Below are positions 44,027-52,811 of a stretch of DNA of 64,000 nucleotides, in pieces (position 1 is the first letter of the stretch; each line of letters begins with the position of its first letter). The translations under genes and the position numbers were made by a program. The stretch lies in NCBI GenBank assembly GCA_963768075.1, contig CAVYHD010000024.1, forward strand, positions 118,451 to 182,450, written 5' to 3'. Below the pieces are notes generated by a model that was not told the origin of the DNA, did not search any database, and worked only from the letters and a program-made list of their open reading frames with translations. This DNA comes from QHXW01 sp963768075 (lineage in GTDB: Bacteria; Acidobacteriota; Terriglobia; Bryobacterales; Bryobacteraceae).

Positions 44027-45144
44027 GGGCAGCGCGTGTCTCGGTTGCGCTCGTCTTCCTGATCCACGGGATGATCGTGTCCAACTGGCTAGCGCGTATT
44101 CCGGCAATACAGCGCACGCTGCATCTTTCGAACGCCGTGTTGGGGCTGACACTGTTGGGAGCGTCCGGCGGCGCGGTTTTCTCGATGCTGGGAGTTTCGC
44201 ACTTGATCTCGCGCTTTGGCAGCGCGCGCGTCACGCTCTGGTCGTCGATTGGTTTTTGCGTCGTACTACCGGCGCCAGCATTGGCCTGGAATGCAACATC
44301 GCTCGGTCTGGCGCTCTTCATCTACGGGTTGTTCGCCGGTTCAATGGATGTCGCCATGAACACGCAGGCAGTCGACGTGGAGCGGTTTTACAAGCGCCCG
44401 GTGATGGTGGGGTTCCATGCGCTATTCAGTCTGGGTGGAATGATCGGCTCCGCGACCGGTGGATTCTCAGCCGGTCAAGGCGTCGCGCCATTACCGCATT
44501 TGACGGTCGCCGCGGTGATCCTGGGAATCGGTGTGCTGCTCTCGACGCGCCGCCTTCTGCCGGATGCGCCGGAGGTGGTCGCCGCTCAACATACGCACCC
44601 GTTCCCTTTGCGGCCGCTGCTGGGTCTGGGCGTCATCGCATTCTGCATCCTGCTCGGCGAAGGCGCAATGGCAGATTGGAGCGCCGTCTACCTGACGCAG
44701 TTCACTGGACAAGGAACCGCCGCCGCGGGCTACGCAGTATTCTCGCTGACGATGGCGGGTGGACGATTCGCGGGCGATTGGCTGCGGGGCCGCCTAGGTT
44801 CCGTTTGGCTAGTGCGGCTGGGCAGCGCTCTCGCCGCCATAGGACTTGGGCTTGGTTTAGCGTTCGGGCACGCTCTACCGGCCGTGATCGGCTTCGCCTG
44901 TGCTGGCGCGGGATTCTCTACGATCTTTCCGATCACGCTAAGCGCTGCCGGCCATAAGGCCATGCCGCGGCCACAAGCGGGTGTCGCGACCGTGGCTGCC
45001 CTGGGCTATGTGGCTTTGCTGGCAGGCCCGCCGGCCATCGGTCTGCTATCCGAGGCGATCACGTTGCGCGGGGCTTTGGCTTTGATTGTCGTGCTGAGCT
45101 TCACCTGCACGGCGCTCGCCGGATTTGTACGCGAAACCGACTGA
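44020..45144 (+). CDS. MFS transporter (YbjJ/FucP-like)
   Basis: The 374-aa protein has about twelve membrane segments. MVSNWLARIPAIQ, LISRFGSARV and GLFAGSMDVAMNTQAVDVE match the group that contains E. coli YbjJ. The GTG start overlaps the HAD stop by seven bases. It probably moves the substrate or product of the HAD phosphatase under DeoR-type control, but the compound is not identified. Confidence 0.85.
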   Translation: MLRAARVSVALVFLIHGMIVSNWLARIPAIQRTLHLSNAVLGLTLLGASGGAVFSMLGVSHLISRFGSARVTLWSSIGFCVVLPAPALAWNATSLGLALFIYGLFAGSMDVAMNTQAVDVERFYKRPVMVGFHALFSLGGMIGSATGGFSAGQGVAPLPHLTVAAVILGIGVLLSTRRLLPDAPEVVAAQHTHPFPLRPLLGLGVIAFCILLGEGAMADWSAVYLTQFTGQGTAAAGYAVFSLTMAGGRFAGDWLRGRLGSVWLVRLGSALAAIGLGLGLAFGHALPAVIGFACAGAGFSTIFPITLSAAGHKAMPRPQAGVATVAALGYVALLAGPPAIGLLSEAITLRGALALIVVLSFTCTALAGFVRETD

Positions 45145-45162
45145 CGCCGTTAGCACCTTGAA

Positions 45163-47835
45163 CTACTCATAGCGAAGCGCGGTGGTTGGATCGACCCGCG
45201 AGGCGCGGCGGGCGGGAATGTAGGCGGCCAGCAGAGTGACGGCAAGCAGAGCCGGCACGACCAGCAGATATGTGAGAAAGCCGTTTGAGCGCGAGAACGA
45301 AAACAGGAAGTTGCTGGTCAACGCTTTGCCGGCGGCGAGAGCCGCGGCGAATCCGACAGCGGTCCCGATCAAGGCCAGCAGCAGACCTTGGCGCATCACC
45401 ATGCGCAAAACCGCGCCGCGCTGTGCGCCGATGGCCATGCGGATGCCGATTTCCCGCGTGCGGCGGCCGGCCGCGTAGGCCACCAAACCGTAAAGTCCAA
45501 CGATGGAGAGCAGCAGCCCCATGATTCCCATGGCCCCCACGGTTTCAACGATGATGGCGGAGGTGCGAACGGCGCGGACCTCGAAGAATTCCTCCATGGT
45601 GCGCACATCGTAGATGGGCTGGTTGACGTCGAGGCTGTGTACGACCTCGCGGAGCGGAGCCGCTAACCCAGCAGCGGGTCCGATGGATTGGACCAGCAAA
45701 CGCATGTGCGGATGGGGACGTTGGTCCATGGGCAGATAGATAAATTCGACGGGCGGTTCGCTGACCCAAAAATACTTGGAGGTTTTGACGACGCCGACAA
45801 TTTGGAGCCACGGGCCGCTGGCGTCATTGATGCGGAAGCGTTTGCCGACGGCGGATTGGTTGGGCCAATAGTGCCGGGCGAACGTGTCGTTCACGACCGC
45901 GACGGGGGGCGCCGTGGCGGTATCGGTGACCAGGAGGGCGCGACCGGTAAGCAGGGGAATGCCCATGGTCTCAAAAAAGTTTTCGCCGACGGAATTGTCT
46001 ATGACCGTGATGCTGTCCTGCCCTTTGGGAAGATGGAAGCCTTCGGGAATTACACTGACACTATCTCCCGCGTCGGCCGCCATGGGTATGGAGTTTGCGA
46101 GTGTCGCGGATTTTACTCCGGGCACGAGGCGCGCGCGATCCAGCAATTGCCGGTAAAACTTCAGCGATTGAGCGTCGGTGTAGTGCACGAGCGAGGGATC
46201 GAAACTCATCATGAGCAAGTGGTCGGTGCGATAACCGGGGCCCCGGAGCAATTCGCCGCGAAAGCCGCGAAACAGCGTGGCGGAAATGACCAACAGCACG
46301 AGCGAAACGGCGACCTGCCCGACGACGAGGAAGTTGCGGCCCCAGAGACGCCGATGTCCGGCGAGGTTGGTGCCGGAAGTCTTGAGTGCGCTGACGAGGT
46401 CGGTGCGCGTGGTCTGGAGGGCTGGCATGAGGCCGAACAGGATGGTGCTGAGGAACGCAACCACGAGGCTGAAGAGCAACGCGCGTTGATCGATTTGGAC
46501 GGAGAAGGCGATGGGCGGATCGGAGGGAATATCGATACGGCTAAAAAGTTGTGCGCCAGCATACCCGACGCCGAGTCCCGCGAGGCCGCCAGCGAGGGCA
46601 ATGAGAAGACTTTCGGTGAGAAGCTGGCGAATGAGACGGCGGCGGCTGGCGCCGATGGCGAGGCGCAGAGCGATCTCACGCGAACGCACGCCCACACGGC
46701 TGAGCAGCAGGCCGGCCACATTGGCGCAGGCGACCAGCAGGACGGCGCCGGCCAGCGTACAGAGCATGGCGATGAGCATGGTGTTGGGCGGCGATTGCTC
46801 GATTCTGGTTTCGAGCTCCGTGCTCACGGTGACGGTTTGATTGCGGTTGGTATCGGGATACGCGCGTTCGAGGTCCTTGGCGATGGTGACTAGTTCAGCC
46901 TGTGCCTGGGCAGTCGAAACGCCGGGCTGCAAGCGTCCCTTGATACTGAGCGAGCGCTGGTCGCGCGCATCGAGGGGGCGGTCCTGCGGAGTTGGCGTCA
47001 AGCGCGGCCACATCATCAGCGGCACGTAGAGGGAAGGCCGCGTGAATTGATCCATGCCGGTGAAGCGTTCGGGCGTGACGCCGATGATCGTGAAGGGAAC
47101 GCCGTTGAGCCACACCTTGCGGCCGAGCACCGACGGGTCCCGGGCGAATTGCTTCTGCCAAAAGTCGTGACTGATCACCAGCACGGCATCGCGGCCGGGC
47201 ACGCGGTCCTCATCGGGAAGGAACGCACGTCCGAGTTCCGGGGATACGCCCATTACCTGGAAGAAGTTTCCGGTTACCAGCAACCCCATGCTGAGTTGCG
47301 GCGGGTCCTCCATGCGCGTGGCCAAACCGAAATTCTGATTGTTGAACGCGGACAGGCCGGCAAAGCTACGGCTGCGGTCGCGCAGGTCGACGTAATCGCG
47401 GTAGGAAGCGGCGCTGTAAATGAATTCGTTGAAATGGCCGCTGGGCGAAGTCCAGTTCACAGCGACGACTTCGCTTGGCCGCAGGACCGGCAACGGACGA
47501 AAGAGCAAGGCGTCGGCCAAGCTGAACATGGCGGAGTTTGCGCCGATTCCGATGGCCAGCGAGAGCACGGCCACGAAAGTGAAACCGGGGGTTTTGCGCA
47601 ACATGCGGATGCCGTGGCGAAGATCCTGAAACAGCCGTTCGAACCAGATCCATCCCCACACGGCGCGAGTGTCTTCCTTGACGTTGAGGACGGGCTGGCC
47701 GAGTTTGCGTATGGCGGCGTGGCGTGCGTCGGCGGGGGGCATGCCAAGGGCGATGTTGTCGTTGGTCTCGCGCTCGATGTAGTCGCGGATCTCGTGGTCG
47801 AGCTCATTCTGTTGGCTGCGGCGTCCGAATATCAT
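45163..47835 (-). CDS. MacB/FtsX-type permease, acidobacterial duplicated orphan permease (ADOP)
   Basis: The 890-aa protein has an N-terminal cytosolic helical region (ELDHEIRDYIERETNDNIALGMPPADARHAAIRKLGQ), a MacB_PCD periplasmic domain followed by an FtsX module, and then a second PCD plus FtsX module (GLVAYAAGRRTREIGIRMAIGAQR). RMLRKTPGFTFVAVLSLAIGIGANSAMF precedes the first domain, as is standard in this family. It has no ATPase partner nearby, hence the orphan label. The ATG overlaps the PadR stop (ATGA). Export or signal-transfer function is unproven. Confidence 0.92.
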   Translation of the reverse strand: MIFGRRSQQNELDHEIRDYIERETNDNIALGMPPADARHAAIRKLGQPVLNVKEDTRAVWGWIWFERLFQDLRHGIRMLRKTPGFTFVAVLSLAIGIGANSAMFSLADALLFRPLPVLRPSEVVAVNWTSPSGHFNEFIYSAASYRDYVDLRDRSRSFAGLSAFNNQNFGLATRMEDPPQLSMGLLVTGNFFQVMGVSPELGRAFLPDEDRVPGRDAVLVISHDFWQKQFARDPSVLGRKVWLNGVPFTIIGVTPERFTGMDQFTRPSLYVPLMMWPRLTPTPQDRPLDARDQRSLSIKGRLQPGVSTAQAQAELVTIAKDLERAYPDTNRNQTVTVSTELETRIEQSPPNTMLIAMLCTLAGAVLLVACANVAGLLLSRVGVRSREIALRLAIGASRRRLIRQLLTESLLIALAGGLAGLGVGYAGAQLFSRIDIPSDPPIAFSVQIDQRALLFSLVVAFLSTILFGLMPALQTTRTDLVSALKTSGTNLAGHRRLWGRNFLVVGQVAVSLVLLVISATLFRGFRGELLRGPGYRTDHLLMMSFDPSLVHYTDAQSLKFYRQLLDRARLVPGVKSATLANSIPMAADAGDSVSVIPEGFHLPKGQDSITVIDNSVGENFFETMGIPLLTGRALLVTDTATAPPVAVVNDTFARHYWPNQSAVGKRFRINDASGPWLQIVGVVKTSKYFWVSEPPVEFIYLPMDQRPHPHMRLLVQSIGPAAGLAAPLREVVHSLDVNQPIYDVRTMEEFFEVRAVRTSAIIVETVGAMGIMGLLLSIVGLYGLVAYAAGRRTREIGIRMAIGAQRGAVLRMVMRQGLLLALIGTAVGFAAALAAGKALTSNFLFSFSRSNGFLTYLLVVPALLAVTLLAAYIPARRASRVDPTTALRYE

Positions 47836-48194
47836 GATTGGCTCTCCTCTTCGAGCGGAAGCATGATGCGCGCAATGGCCTGCGTTAGGCGCTCCCACTT
47901 CGAGTTTTCGGCGTGCAGATGCTTGCGGCCCCGAGGTGTCAGACTGTAGAACTTCGCCTGGCGATTATTTTCGGAGACGCCAGCCTTGGCGGAGATAAGA
48001 CCCTGCTTCACCAGGCGGTGGAGTGCCGGATAGAGCGACCCGTGCTCCACTTGCAAGACGTCGTTGGAGGCGCGCTCGATGGCATGCGCGATGGCGTGAC
48101 CGTGCGCCGGACCGAACAGGAGCGTTCGTAGGACCAGCATATCCAGGGTGCCTTGCAGGAGTTCGACCTTGCTGATTTCGCGACCGGTAGACAT
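47832..48194 (-). CDS. PadR-family transcriptional repressor
   Basis: The 120-aa protein has the PadR winged helix: LLQGTLDMLVLRTLLFGPAHGHAIAHAIERASNDVLQVEHGSLYPALHRLVKQGLISAKAG, then a C-terminal helix for dimerisation. Its stop overlaps the start of the ADOP permease, so they form one unit, presumably autoregulated. The ATG at 48194 is about three bases from the predicted transcription start, giving a nearly leaderless mRNA. Confidence 0.92.
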   Translation of the reverse strand: MSTGREISKVELLQGTLDMLVLRTLLFGPAHGHAIAHAIERASNDVLQVEHGSLYPALHRLVKQGLISAKAGVSENNRQAKFYSLTPRGRKHLHAENSKWERLTQAIARIMLPLEEESQS

Positions 48195-48203
48195 TCTAGT
48201 TGG

Positions 48204-48232
48204 AGCATAAAGGCCCTTGGGTAGAATGTCAA
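48204..48232 (-). promoter_or_regulatory. Sigma-70 promoter of the PadR-ADOP unit
   Basis: On the minus strand TTGACA (48227-48232) and TATGCT (48204-48209) are exactly 17 bases apart. Transcription should start near 48197, at or almost at the PadR ATG. PadR repressors usually bind over such promoters. Confidence 0.6.
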
Positions 48233-48262
48233 GGGGTACTGACTTACACCTGAGGTAGGAAA

Positions 48263-48466
48263 TCAACCCTGCGCTTTGTGGAAGACGTAAAGAAACACGA
48301 CCACACTCACCCCCGCCAGCGCCCGGATGAGGGATGTCACGAAGATGACTAACGCGACCACGCCATTGAGCAGAGCCCAGCCGTCCCTGGCCAAGTTCAC
48401 GAGCAACACGAGGGTCAAGAGACTTGTCCCAACCAGCGCAAGCAACGCAGCACTTTTGAGGCTCAT
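48263..48466 (-). CDS. Small membrane protein
   Basis: The 67-aa protein has two hydrophobic stretches (ALLALVGTSLLTLVLLVNLA and VALVIFVTSLIRALAGVSVVVFLYVF) and ends HKAQG. The internal Met at 48466 is used because the upstream part of the open frame has no recognisable sequence. Similar short two-span proteins ending FHKAQ are, from memory, frequent in acidobacteria. Function unknown. Confidence 0.5.
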   Translation of the reverse strand: MSLKSAALLALVGTSLLTLVLLVNLARDGWALLNGVVALVIFVTSLIRALAGVSVVVFLYVFHKAQG

Positions 48467-48620
48467 GTGGTGAAGTATGGATCTTCGGGAGGCGGGCTGC
48501 AAGCACCCCCTTGGTCCTTCGGGTGCAGCAAGGTATCGAAAGATGCCACCCGCCCGGTCTGCCAGCGCCGCGGGAGTCGTGCGATATTTTGTAGAGTCGG
48601 CGACATTTTGAGGTGAAAGC

Positions 48621-48820
48621 ATGAACGACAAACTGGAGAAGGACACGTCGAAGTTTGACTGGGTAACTCAGCGTTCCTTATGCTCTCTACCGAACGGTTT
48701 GCGGTGACCCTGACCTTCAATGACGAGGGCGACTGCAGACTGCATGTGGATGAGAGGGAGCGTGACTTGTGGCAGGTGCGACGGATGGCTCTTGAAGAAT
48801 TATTGTTTCAAGGCTATTAG
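48621..48820 (+). pseudogene. Decayed small protein of an acidobacterial FDWVT family
   Basis: The frame starts with GAGGTG seven bases before ATG 48621 and reads DKLEKDTSKFDWVTQRSLCSL, then stops. From 48680 another frame reads RFAVTLTFNDEGDCRLHVDERERDLWQVRRMALEELLFQGY to a stop at 48820. I recall intact proteins that join these two pieces with about 50-80 residues between. The middle is therefore deleted and the frame lost. Confidence 0.6.
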
Positions 48821-48948
48821 GCTGAAGATCTCTCGTCGGCTAGAGTCGTCGGCCCGGTGCGAGCCGCGAATGCTCCCGTCGTGGCGCATCAACGGATCAT
48901 TTTCACCCCGATCCCGCCCTTCCCTTATAACTGCTATAGTAATCGCGG

Positions 48949-49926
48949 ATGCGAGCGCTCTTAACTTTCTTCACAGCTTTCGTGCTGTCTGCTGCCCCGT
49001 TCCGGATTTACGTTGCAAACAGCGATGACGATAAGATCTCCGTGATTGATCCGACGACAAACACGGTTGTTGGCGAGATCAAAGTTTCCGCGAATCCGCA
49101 TGGTATCGTTCCTTCGCTCGACAAGAAGCGTTTCTATGTGAGCAGCGAAAGTAAAGACGTCCTCGACGTTGTCGATCGTGCAACGGGCAAGATCCTCCGC
49201 AGCGTGCCGCTCGGACGCCGTCCGAACAACGTCGCGATCACGCCCGATGGCCGCCGTGTGTACGTCTGTATCCGCCAGGAATCTGTCGTGGATATCGTCG
49301 ATACCGCCTCTCTGGAAAAGGTCAAGAGCGTCGAGGTTGGCCGCGGTCCTCACAACGTGTATTGCATACAAAATGGGAAATACATGCTGGCGACGTCGAT
49401 GGACGATCAGAAACTGACGGCTATAGATATCAAGACGGAACAGCGCGCGTTCGAGATCAAGGTCGGCGGTGTACCACGCCCCGTGGCTATCGAAGCAGGC
49501 CCGGACCACGTCCCGACTCGTCTATTTGTGCAATTGTCCAGCCTGCACGGCTTCGCGGTTGTGGATTACGCAGCCCGTAAGGTTGTCGACCGGATACTGC
49601 TGCCAGATGGCCCTCCGGGAGCGCGGCCTTTAATCCCGGAGACGTTTTCGCACGGGATAGGCATCGCGCCGGACGGCAAAACTCTTTGGGTCACCAGCTT
49701 GCTGTCGAATTCCGTTTCGGTGTTTTCGCTACCTGATCTCGCCCGGCTTGGCACCACGCCCGTTGGCATTGGTCCAGACTGGCTCACTTTCACGCCAGAC
49801 AGTCGGCGCTGCTATGTCTCCAACGCGGGCTCCAATTCCGTGTCCGTCCTGGATGTCGCTACACGCACGGAACTGACGAAAATTCCAGTGGGGAAGATAC
49901 CCAAGCGCATCATCTGCACGGATTGA
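48949..49926 (+). CDS. Exported YVTN-family beta-propeller protein
   Basis: The 325-aa protein has a short signal-like start (MRALLTFFTAFVLSAAPF) and about seven repeats of the type RIYVANSDDDKISVIDPTTNTVVGEIKV. Such propellers act as periplasmic or surface binding platforms. A TATAGT at 48935-48940 lies eight bases before the ATG, so the mRNA may be leaderless. The PIG-L gene follows on the same strand after about 155 bases. Confidence 0.85.
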   Translation: MRALLTFFTAFVLSAAPFRIYVANSDDDKISVIDPTTNTVVGEIKVSANPHGIVPSLDKKRFYVSSESKDVLDVVDRATGKILRSVPLGRRPNNVAITPDGRRVYVCIRQESVVDIVDTASLEKVKSVEVGRGPHNVYCIQNGKYMLATSMDDQKLTAIDIKTEQRAFEIKVGGVPRPVAIEAGPDHVPTRLFVQLSSLHGFAVVDYAARKVVDRILLPDGPPGARPLIPETFSHGIGIAPDGKTLWVTSLLSNSVSVFSLPDLARLGTTPVGIGPDWLTFTPDSRRCYVSNAGSNSVSVLDVATRTELTKIPVGKIPKRIICTD

Positions 49927-50081
49927 AAAGGGACGTGGACTGGTCACTTTCCGAACCGACCGACAAGTGAATCAGATCGGTCAAACAAGCGGCGTTCGCC
50001 GGTAATCTGAAAGAAGCCTCGCAAGTACCCAAGCCCTATGATATTTTGAACAACGATTTGAATCCTGGGGAGGTACTTTTC

Positions 50082-50912
50082 ATGATCAGAATTCTTTTTC
50101 TGGCCGCGGCTCTCGCGGCTGTTTTGACCGCGCCACTTTCGTCTCAGTCGCAAACACGGCTCGAAGACCTCCATGGCAAGACTGTGCTGTTGTTCACGCC
50201 GCACCCGGACGACGATACCTTTTGCTGCGCCGGTACACTTGCGCTGTTGGCTCTTAACGGGAACAACATCCGGATTGTGATCTATACCAACGACGACAAA
50301 GGCTCCTACGATCTCGATATGACAAGCGAGCGTCTGGCGCGCATACGCATGCACGAGGAAGAAGAGTCCTGCCGGGTCCTTGGCATTCCCAAAGATCACA
50401 TTTCGTGGCTGGAGTATCACGACGGCATGCTCGAATACGCCAACACACGTGACCTCGTCGAAGAGGTTACCCGTATCATCCGCCAGGTACGCCCCGAAGT
50501 GGTGCTCTCGATAGACCCGGGTTCGGAGTACGTCCGGTGGCACAAGACCGACCATCGTATGGCCGCAAACAATACCCTCGACGCGATTCGCGCAGCTGAA
50601 TTTCACCTTTACTTCCCGAACCAGCGGCTGCACGAGGGCCTCGATCCGTGGCATGTTCCGCAGAAGTTCTATTTCTACGTGACAGAGAAGGATGCGAACT
50701 ATTGGGTGAACATTGACAGCGTAGTCGAGAAAAAGCTCGATGCCGAGGCGGCCCACGTCAGCCAGTTCGAGCCCTCGAGCCACCATTACCGGCCGGACTG
50801 GGACCCGGCTGACCTTGAAAAGATGAAAGCGCGATACCGTAGCCAGATCCGGCAAAAAGATGGGCATTATGTGGAGGCGTTTCGTGTTGCCGTTAGAATC
50901 AATCCTGAATGA
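50082..50912 (+). CDS. Exported PIG-L-family (LmbE) deacetylase
   Basis: The 276-aa protein has a signal peptide (MIRILFLAAALAAVLTAPLSSQS) and the zinc-binding motif HPDDD in TPHPDDDTFCCAG. HKTDHRMAAN supplies the third ligand His. It should remove acetyl groups from N-acetylated sugars or related molecules in the periplasm. GGGGAGG eight bases before the ATG at 50082 decides this start over the ATG at 50046. Confidence 0.9.
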   Translation: MIRILFLAAALAAVLTAPLSSQSQTRLEDLHGKTVLLFTPHPDDDTFCCAGTLALLALNGNNIRIVIYTNDDKGSYDLDMTSERLARIRMHEEEESCRVLGIPKDHISWLEYHDGMLEYANTRDLVEEVTRIIRQVRPEVVLSIDPGSEYVRWHKTDHRMAANNTLDAIRAAEFHLYFPNQRLHEGLDPWHVPQKFYFYVTEKDANYWVNIDSVVEKKLDAEAAHVSQFEPSSHHYRPDWDPADLEKMKARYRSQIRQKDGHYVEAFRVAVRINPE

Positions 50913-51112
50913 GTGGCGTTCAGGCTCAAGCCGGACCTGTCCCGACACCTTCGCGCCCCTCTGCTTCGGCCGGTAACTCGATTTCAGTGCCCCGAGACTA
51001 CTCTGGGAACTACCGTCCGCTGGATTTTGCTACCGATGTTCCGAGCTATGATCTTGACGAGGGCACACTCTCGGCCCCGTGTGGGTCCCGCGTCCTCCAG
51101 GACGCCATGTAA
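50909..51112 (+). CDS. Small linking frame, doubtful
   Basis: A 67-codon frame starts with an ATGA overlap at the end of the PIG-L gene, and its TAA directly abuts the ATG of the TIR-GTPase. The product is Pro/Ser-rich without motif. The perfect fit to both neighbours hints at coupling, but nothing else supports it. Confidence 0.2.
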   Translation: MSGVQAQAGPVPTPSRPSASAGNSISVPRDYSGNYRPLDFATDVPSYDLDEGTLSAPCGSRVLQDAM

Positions 51113-52126
51113 ATGTCCGGCATTTTCATTAGTTACCGACGCGACGATGCCGCGGCCAGCGCGGGGCGAATCTACGACTGCTTAAGCAATTACTTCGGCC
51201 CTCATCGCGTCTTCTTCGATCGGACTACAATTCCACCCGGGTCAGACTTCACATTGGAAATCGAGGACCGCGTGGCAACCGCAGAGGCCATGATCGTGGT
51301 CCTAGGGGAGCGATGGCTTGCCTCCGTTGGAGCGGATGGCAAGCGTAGGTTAGAAGATCCTCGGGACTTGGTCCGGCGAGAGGTGGAGGCTGCCTTGGCA
51401 CGTGGCATCCCGCTCTTTCCGGTCCTGGTTGCCGGTGCCCGGTTCCCGGCCGCCGACGACTTACCCGAGACCCTCCGAGGTCTGTGCCGGCGCAACGCTC
51501 TCGAACTGGCGGAACGTTCCTTTGCGCACGATCTGGATTGCCTGATCGAGGCTATCAGTTCCTCCCTGTCCGCGCCGGCTCCCAAGCCAGAGCAGCCTTC
51601 CGCCGAGTCGGGGTCCCACACAGTCGTCAAGAAAGTGTGCATGCTGGGGTCCTTCGGCGTCGGCAAAACCAGTCTCGTCAGGCGATTCGTGGAGAGCATC
51701 TTCGACGATCGATACTTAACCACGGTTGGCGTAAAGATCGACAAGAAGGTGGTGAAAGCGGGCTCGCTGCGCCTGACTCTCATGTTGTGGGACCTGGCTG
51801 GCGAGGATGAAGTCACGCCAGTCCAACTGAGGTACTTGAGGGGGGCTTCCGGGTACGTTCTCGTTGCGGATGGGCTTCGCTCCGGAACCTTGGACACAGC
51901 TCGTGAGTTGCAGCGGCGCGTGGAGGATACCACCGGTGTGCTCCCGTTCGTGTTGGCGGTCAACAAATCCGACCGCAGGAACGAATGGCAGATCGCTGAC
52001 GAAATGCTCGGTCCGTTGGCCAAGTCTTGGCCTGTTTTCGAAACGAGTGCCAAGATTGGGCGGGGCGTTGAGGAAATGTTTCGAAGTCTGGCAGGGAGAC
52101 TTATTACGGACGGAGAAATACGATGA
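51113..52126 (+). CDS. TIR domain - Rab-like small GTPase fusion
   Basis: Residues 1 to about 140 are a TIR domain (GIFISYRRDDAAASAGRIYDCL, FFDRTTIPPGSDF, and candidate catalytic Glu near 90 in DLVRREVEAAL). After a Pro-rich linker, residues 170-337 are a small GTPase: P-loop GSFGVGKTS (179-187), WDLAGED for G3 (226-232), NKSD for G4 (284-287) and ETSAK for G5 (310-314). The Gln usual in G3 is replaced by Glu231, so intrinsic hydrolysis may be slow. The protein has no signal and is cytosolic. Its stop overlaps the next ATG. A GTP-controlled TIR NADase or scaffold is a reasonable idea but untested. Confidence 0.9.
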   Translation: MSGIFISYRRDDAAASAGRIYDCLSNYFGPHRVFFDRTTIPPGSDFTLEIEDRVATAEAMIVVLGERWLASVGADGKRRLEDPRDLVRREVEAALARGIPLFPVLVAGARFPAADDLPETLRGLCRRNALELAERSFAHDLDCLIEAISSSLSAPAPKPEQPSAESGSHTVVKKVCMLGSFGVGKTSLVRRFVESIFDDRYLTTVGVKIDKKVVKAGSLRLTLMLWDLAGEDEVTPVQLRYLRGASGYVLVADGLRSGTLDTARELQRRVEDTTGVLPFVLAVNKSDRRNEWQIADEMLGPLAKSWPVFETSAKIGRGVEEMFRSLAGRLITDGEIR

Positions 52127-52773
52127 TCCATCCCTCCGAAGAGATCTCGTTGCTTAATGCGCTGGATATGGTTGTGTTCGAGCGCACGCCCGAAGGATCG
52201 CTGGTGCTGGCCGCCCGCTCGTCTGCCTGGTTCGAAAGGGTCTGCCCGCCGGCGGGAGCCCAGCAGGATCGGCACGGGCTCACGGCTACCGCACCGTTCA
52301 TTGAGGCGTTTCTGCTCGACGCGGAGGATCTGTGGGCTTCCTCACGTGGCCGACTGTACGCCGGCCATTGGGTGCAGCGTGACATGGACGGCATCGACCG
52401 GGACATCGAGGCTTGGGCCGTCAACGTCGGAGCCCGGCACTTTCTCGTCCTCAGGCTGCTGGGTTCTGAGTTCGATGAAACCCGGCGAGCCTTGCAGAAC
52501 CTTCGAACATCGAACCTCGCTGAAGAGCTCAACGCGGCGCAGACACGGCCTGAGTCGACATTTTCGCGGCCCGGCGGACTATGGTTGGCACGTTGCTGCC
52601 TATATGCTTTCTGTCTGGCATCTCTGGCGGCATTCACTCTTAAGGGATTTGGCCTGGGCGGATCTCAGCTCAGAAACAGTTTCATGAACTGGGTCGGATT
52701 GGCGGGCATCGCCTCAATCATTGGCCTGCTCCTGCTGGCAAAGAAATCGGAACGGCCGACCAACAAACGTTGA
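52123..52773 (+). CDS. Membrane protein with PAS-like N-terminal region, TIR-GTPase partner
   Basis: The 216-aa protein starts inside the TIR-GTPase stop (ATGA). Residues 8-130 look PAS-like (SLLNALDMVVFERTPEGSLVLAARSSAWF, then a LYAGHWVQRDMDG region). Two hydrophobic segments follow near residues 155-205 (LARCCLYAFCLASLAAFTL, WVGLAGIASIIGLLLLA). It could tether or sense for the TIR-GTPase at the inner membrane. No family was recognised by name. Confidence 0.65.
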   Translation: MIHPSEEISLLNALDMVVFERTPEGSLVLAARSSAWFERVCPPAGAQQDRHGLTATAPFIEAFLLDAEDLWASSRGRLYAGHWVQRDMDGIDRDIEAWAVNVGARHFLVLRLLGSEFDETRRALQNLRTSNLAEELNAAQTRPESTFSRPGGLWLARCCLYAFCLASLAAFTLKGFGLGGSQLRNSFMNWVGLAGIASIIGLLLLAKKSERPTNKR

Positions 52774-52811
52774 ACCACAGCGCGAAATGGGTTTTCTCGA
52801 TAAACCGGGCG

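Noticed and set aside
45688..46893. A 401-codon plus-strand frame opposite the ADOP permease
   Set aside because: It is the antisense reading of a well-supported permease; composition is Gly/Glu/Asp/Ala-rich without motifs.
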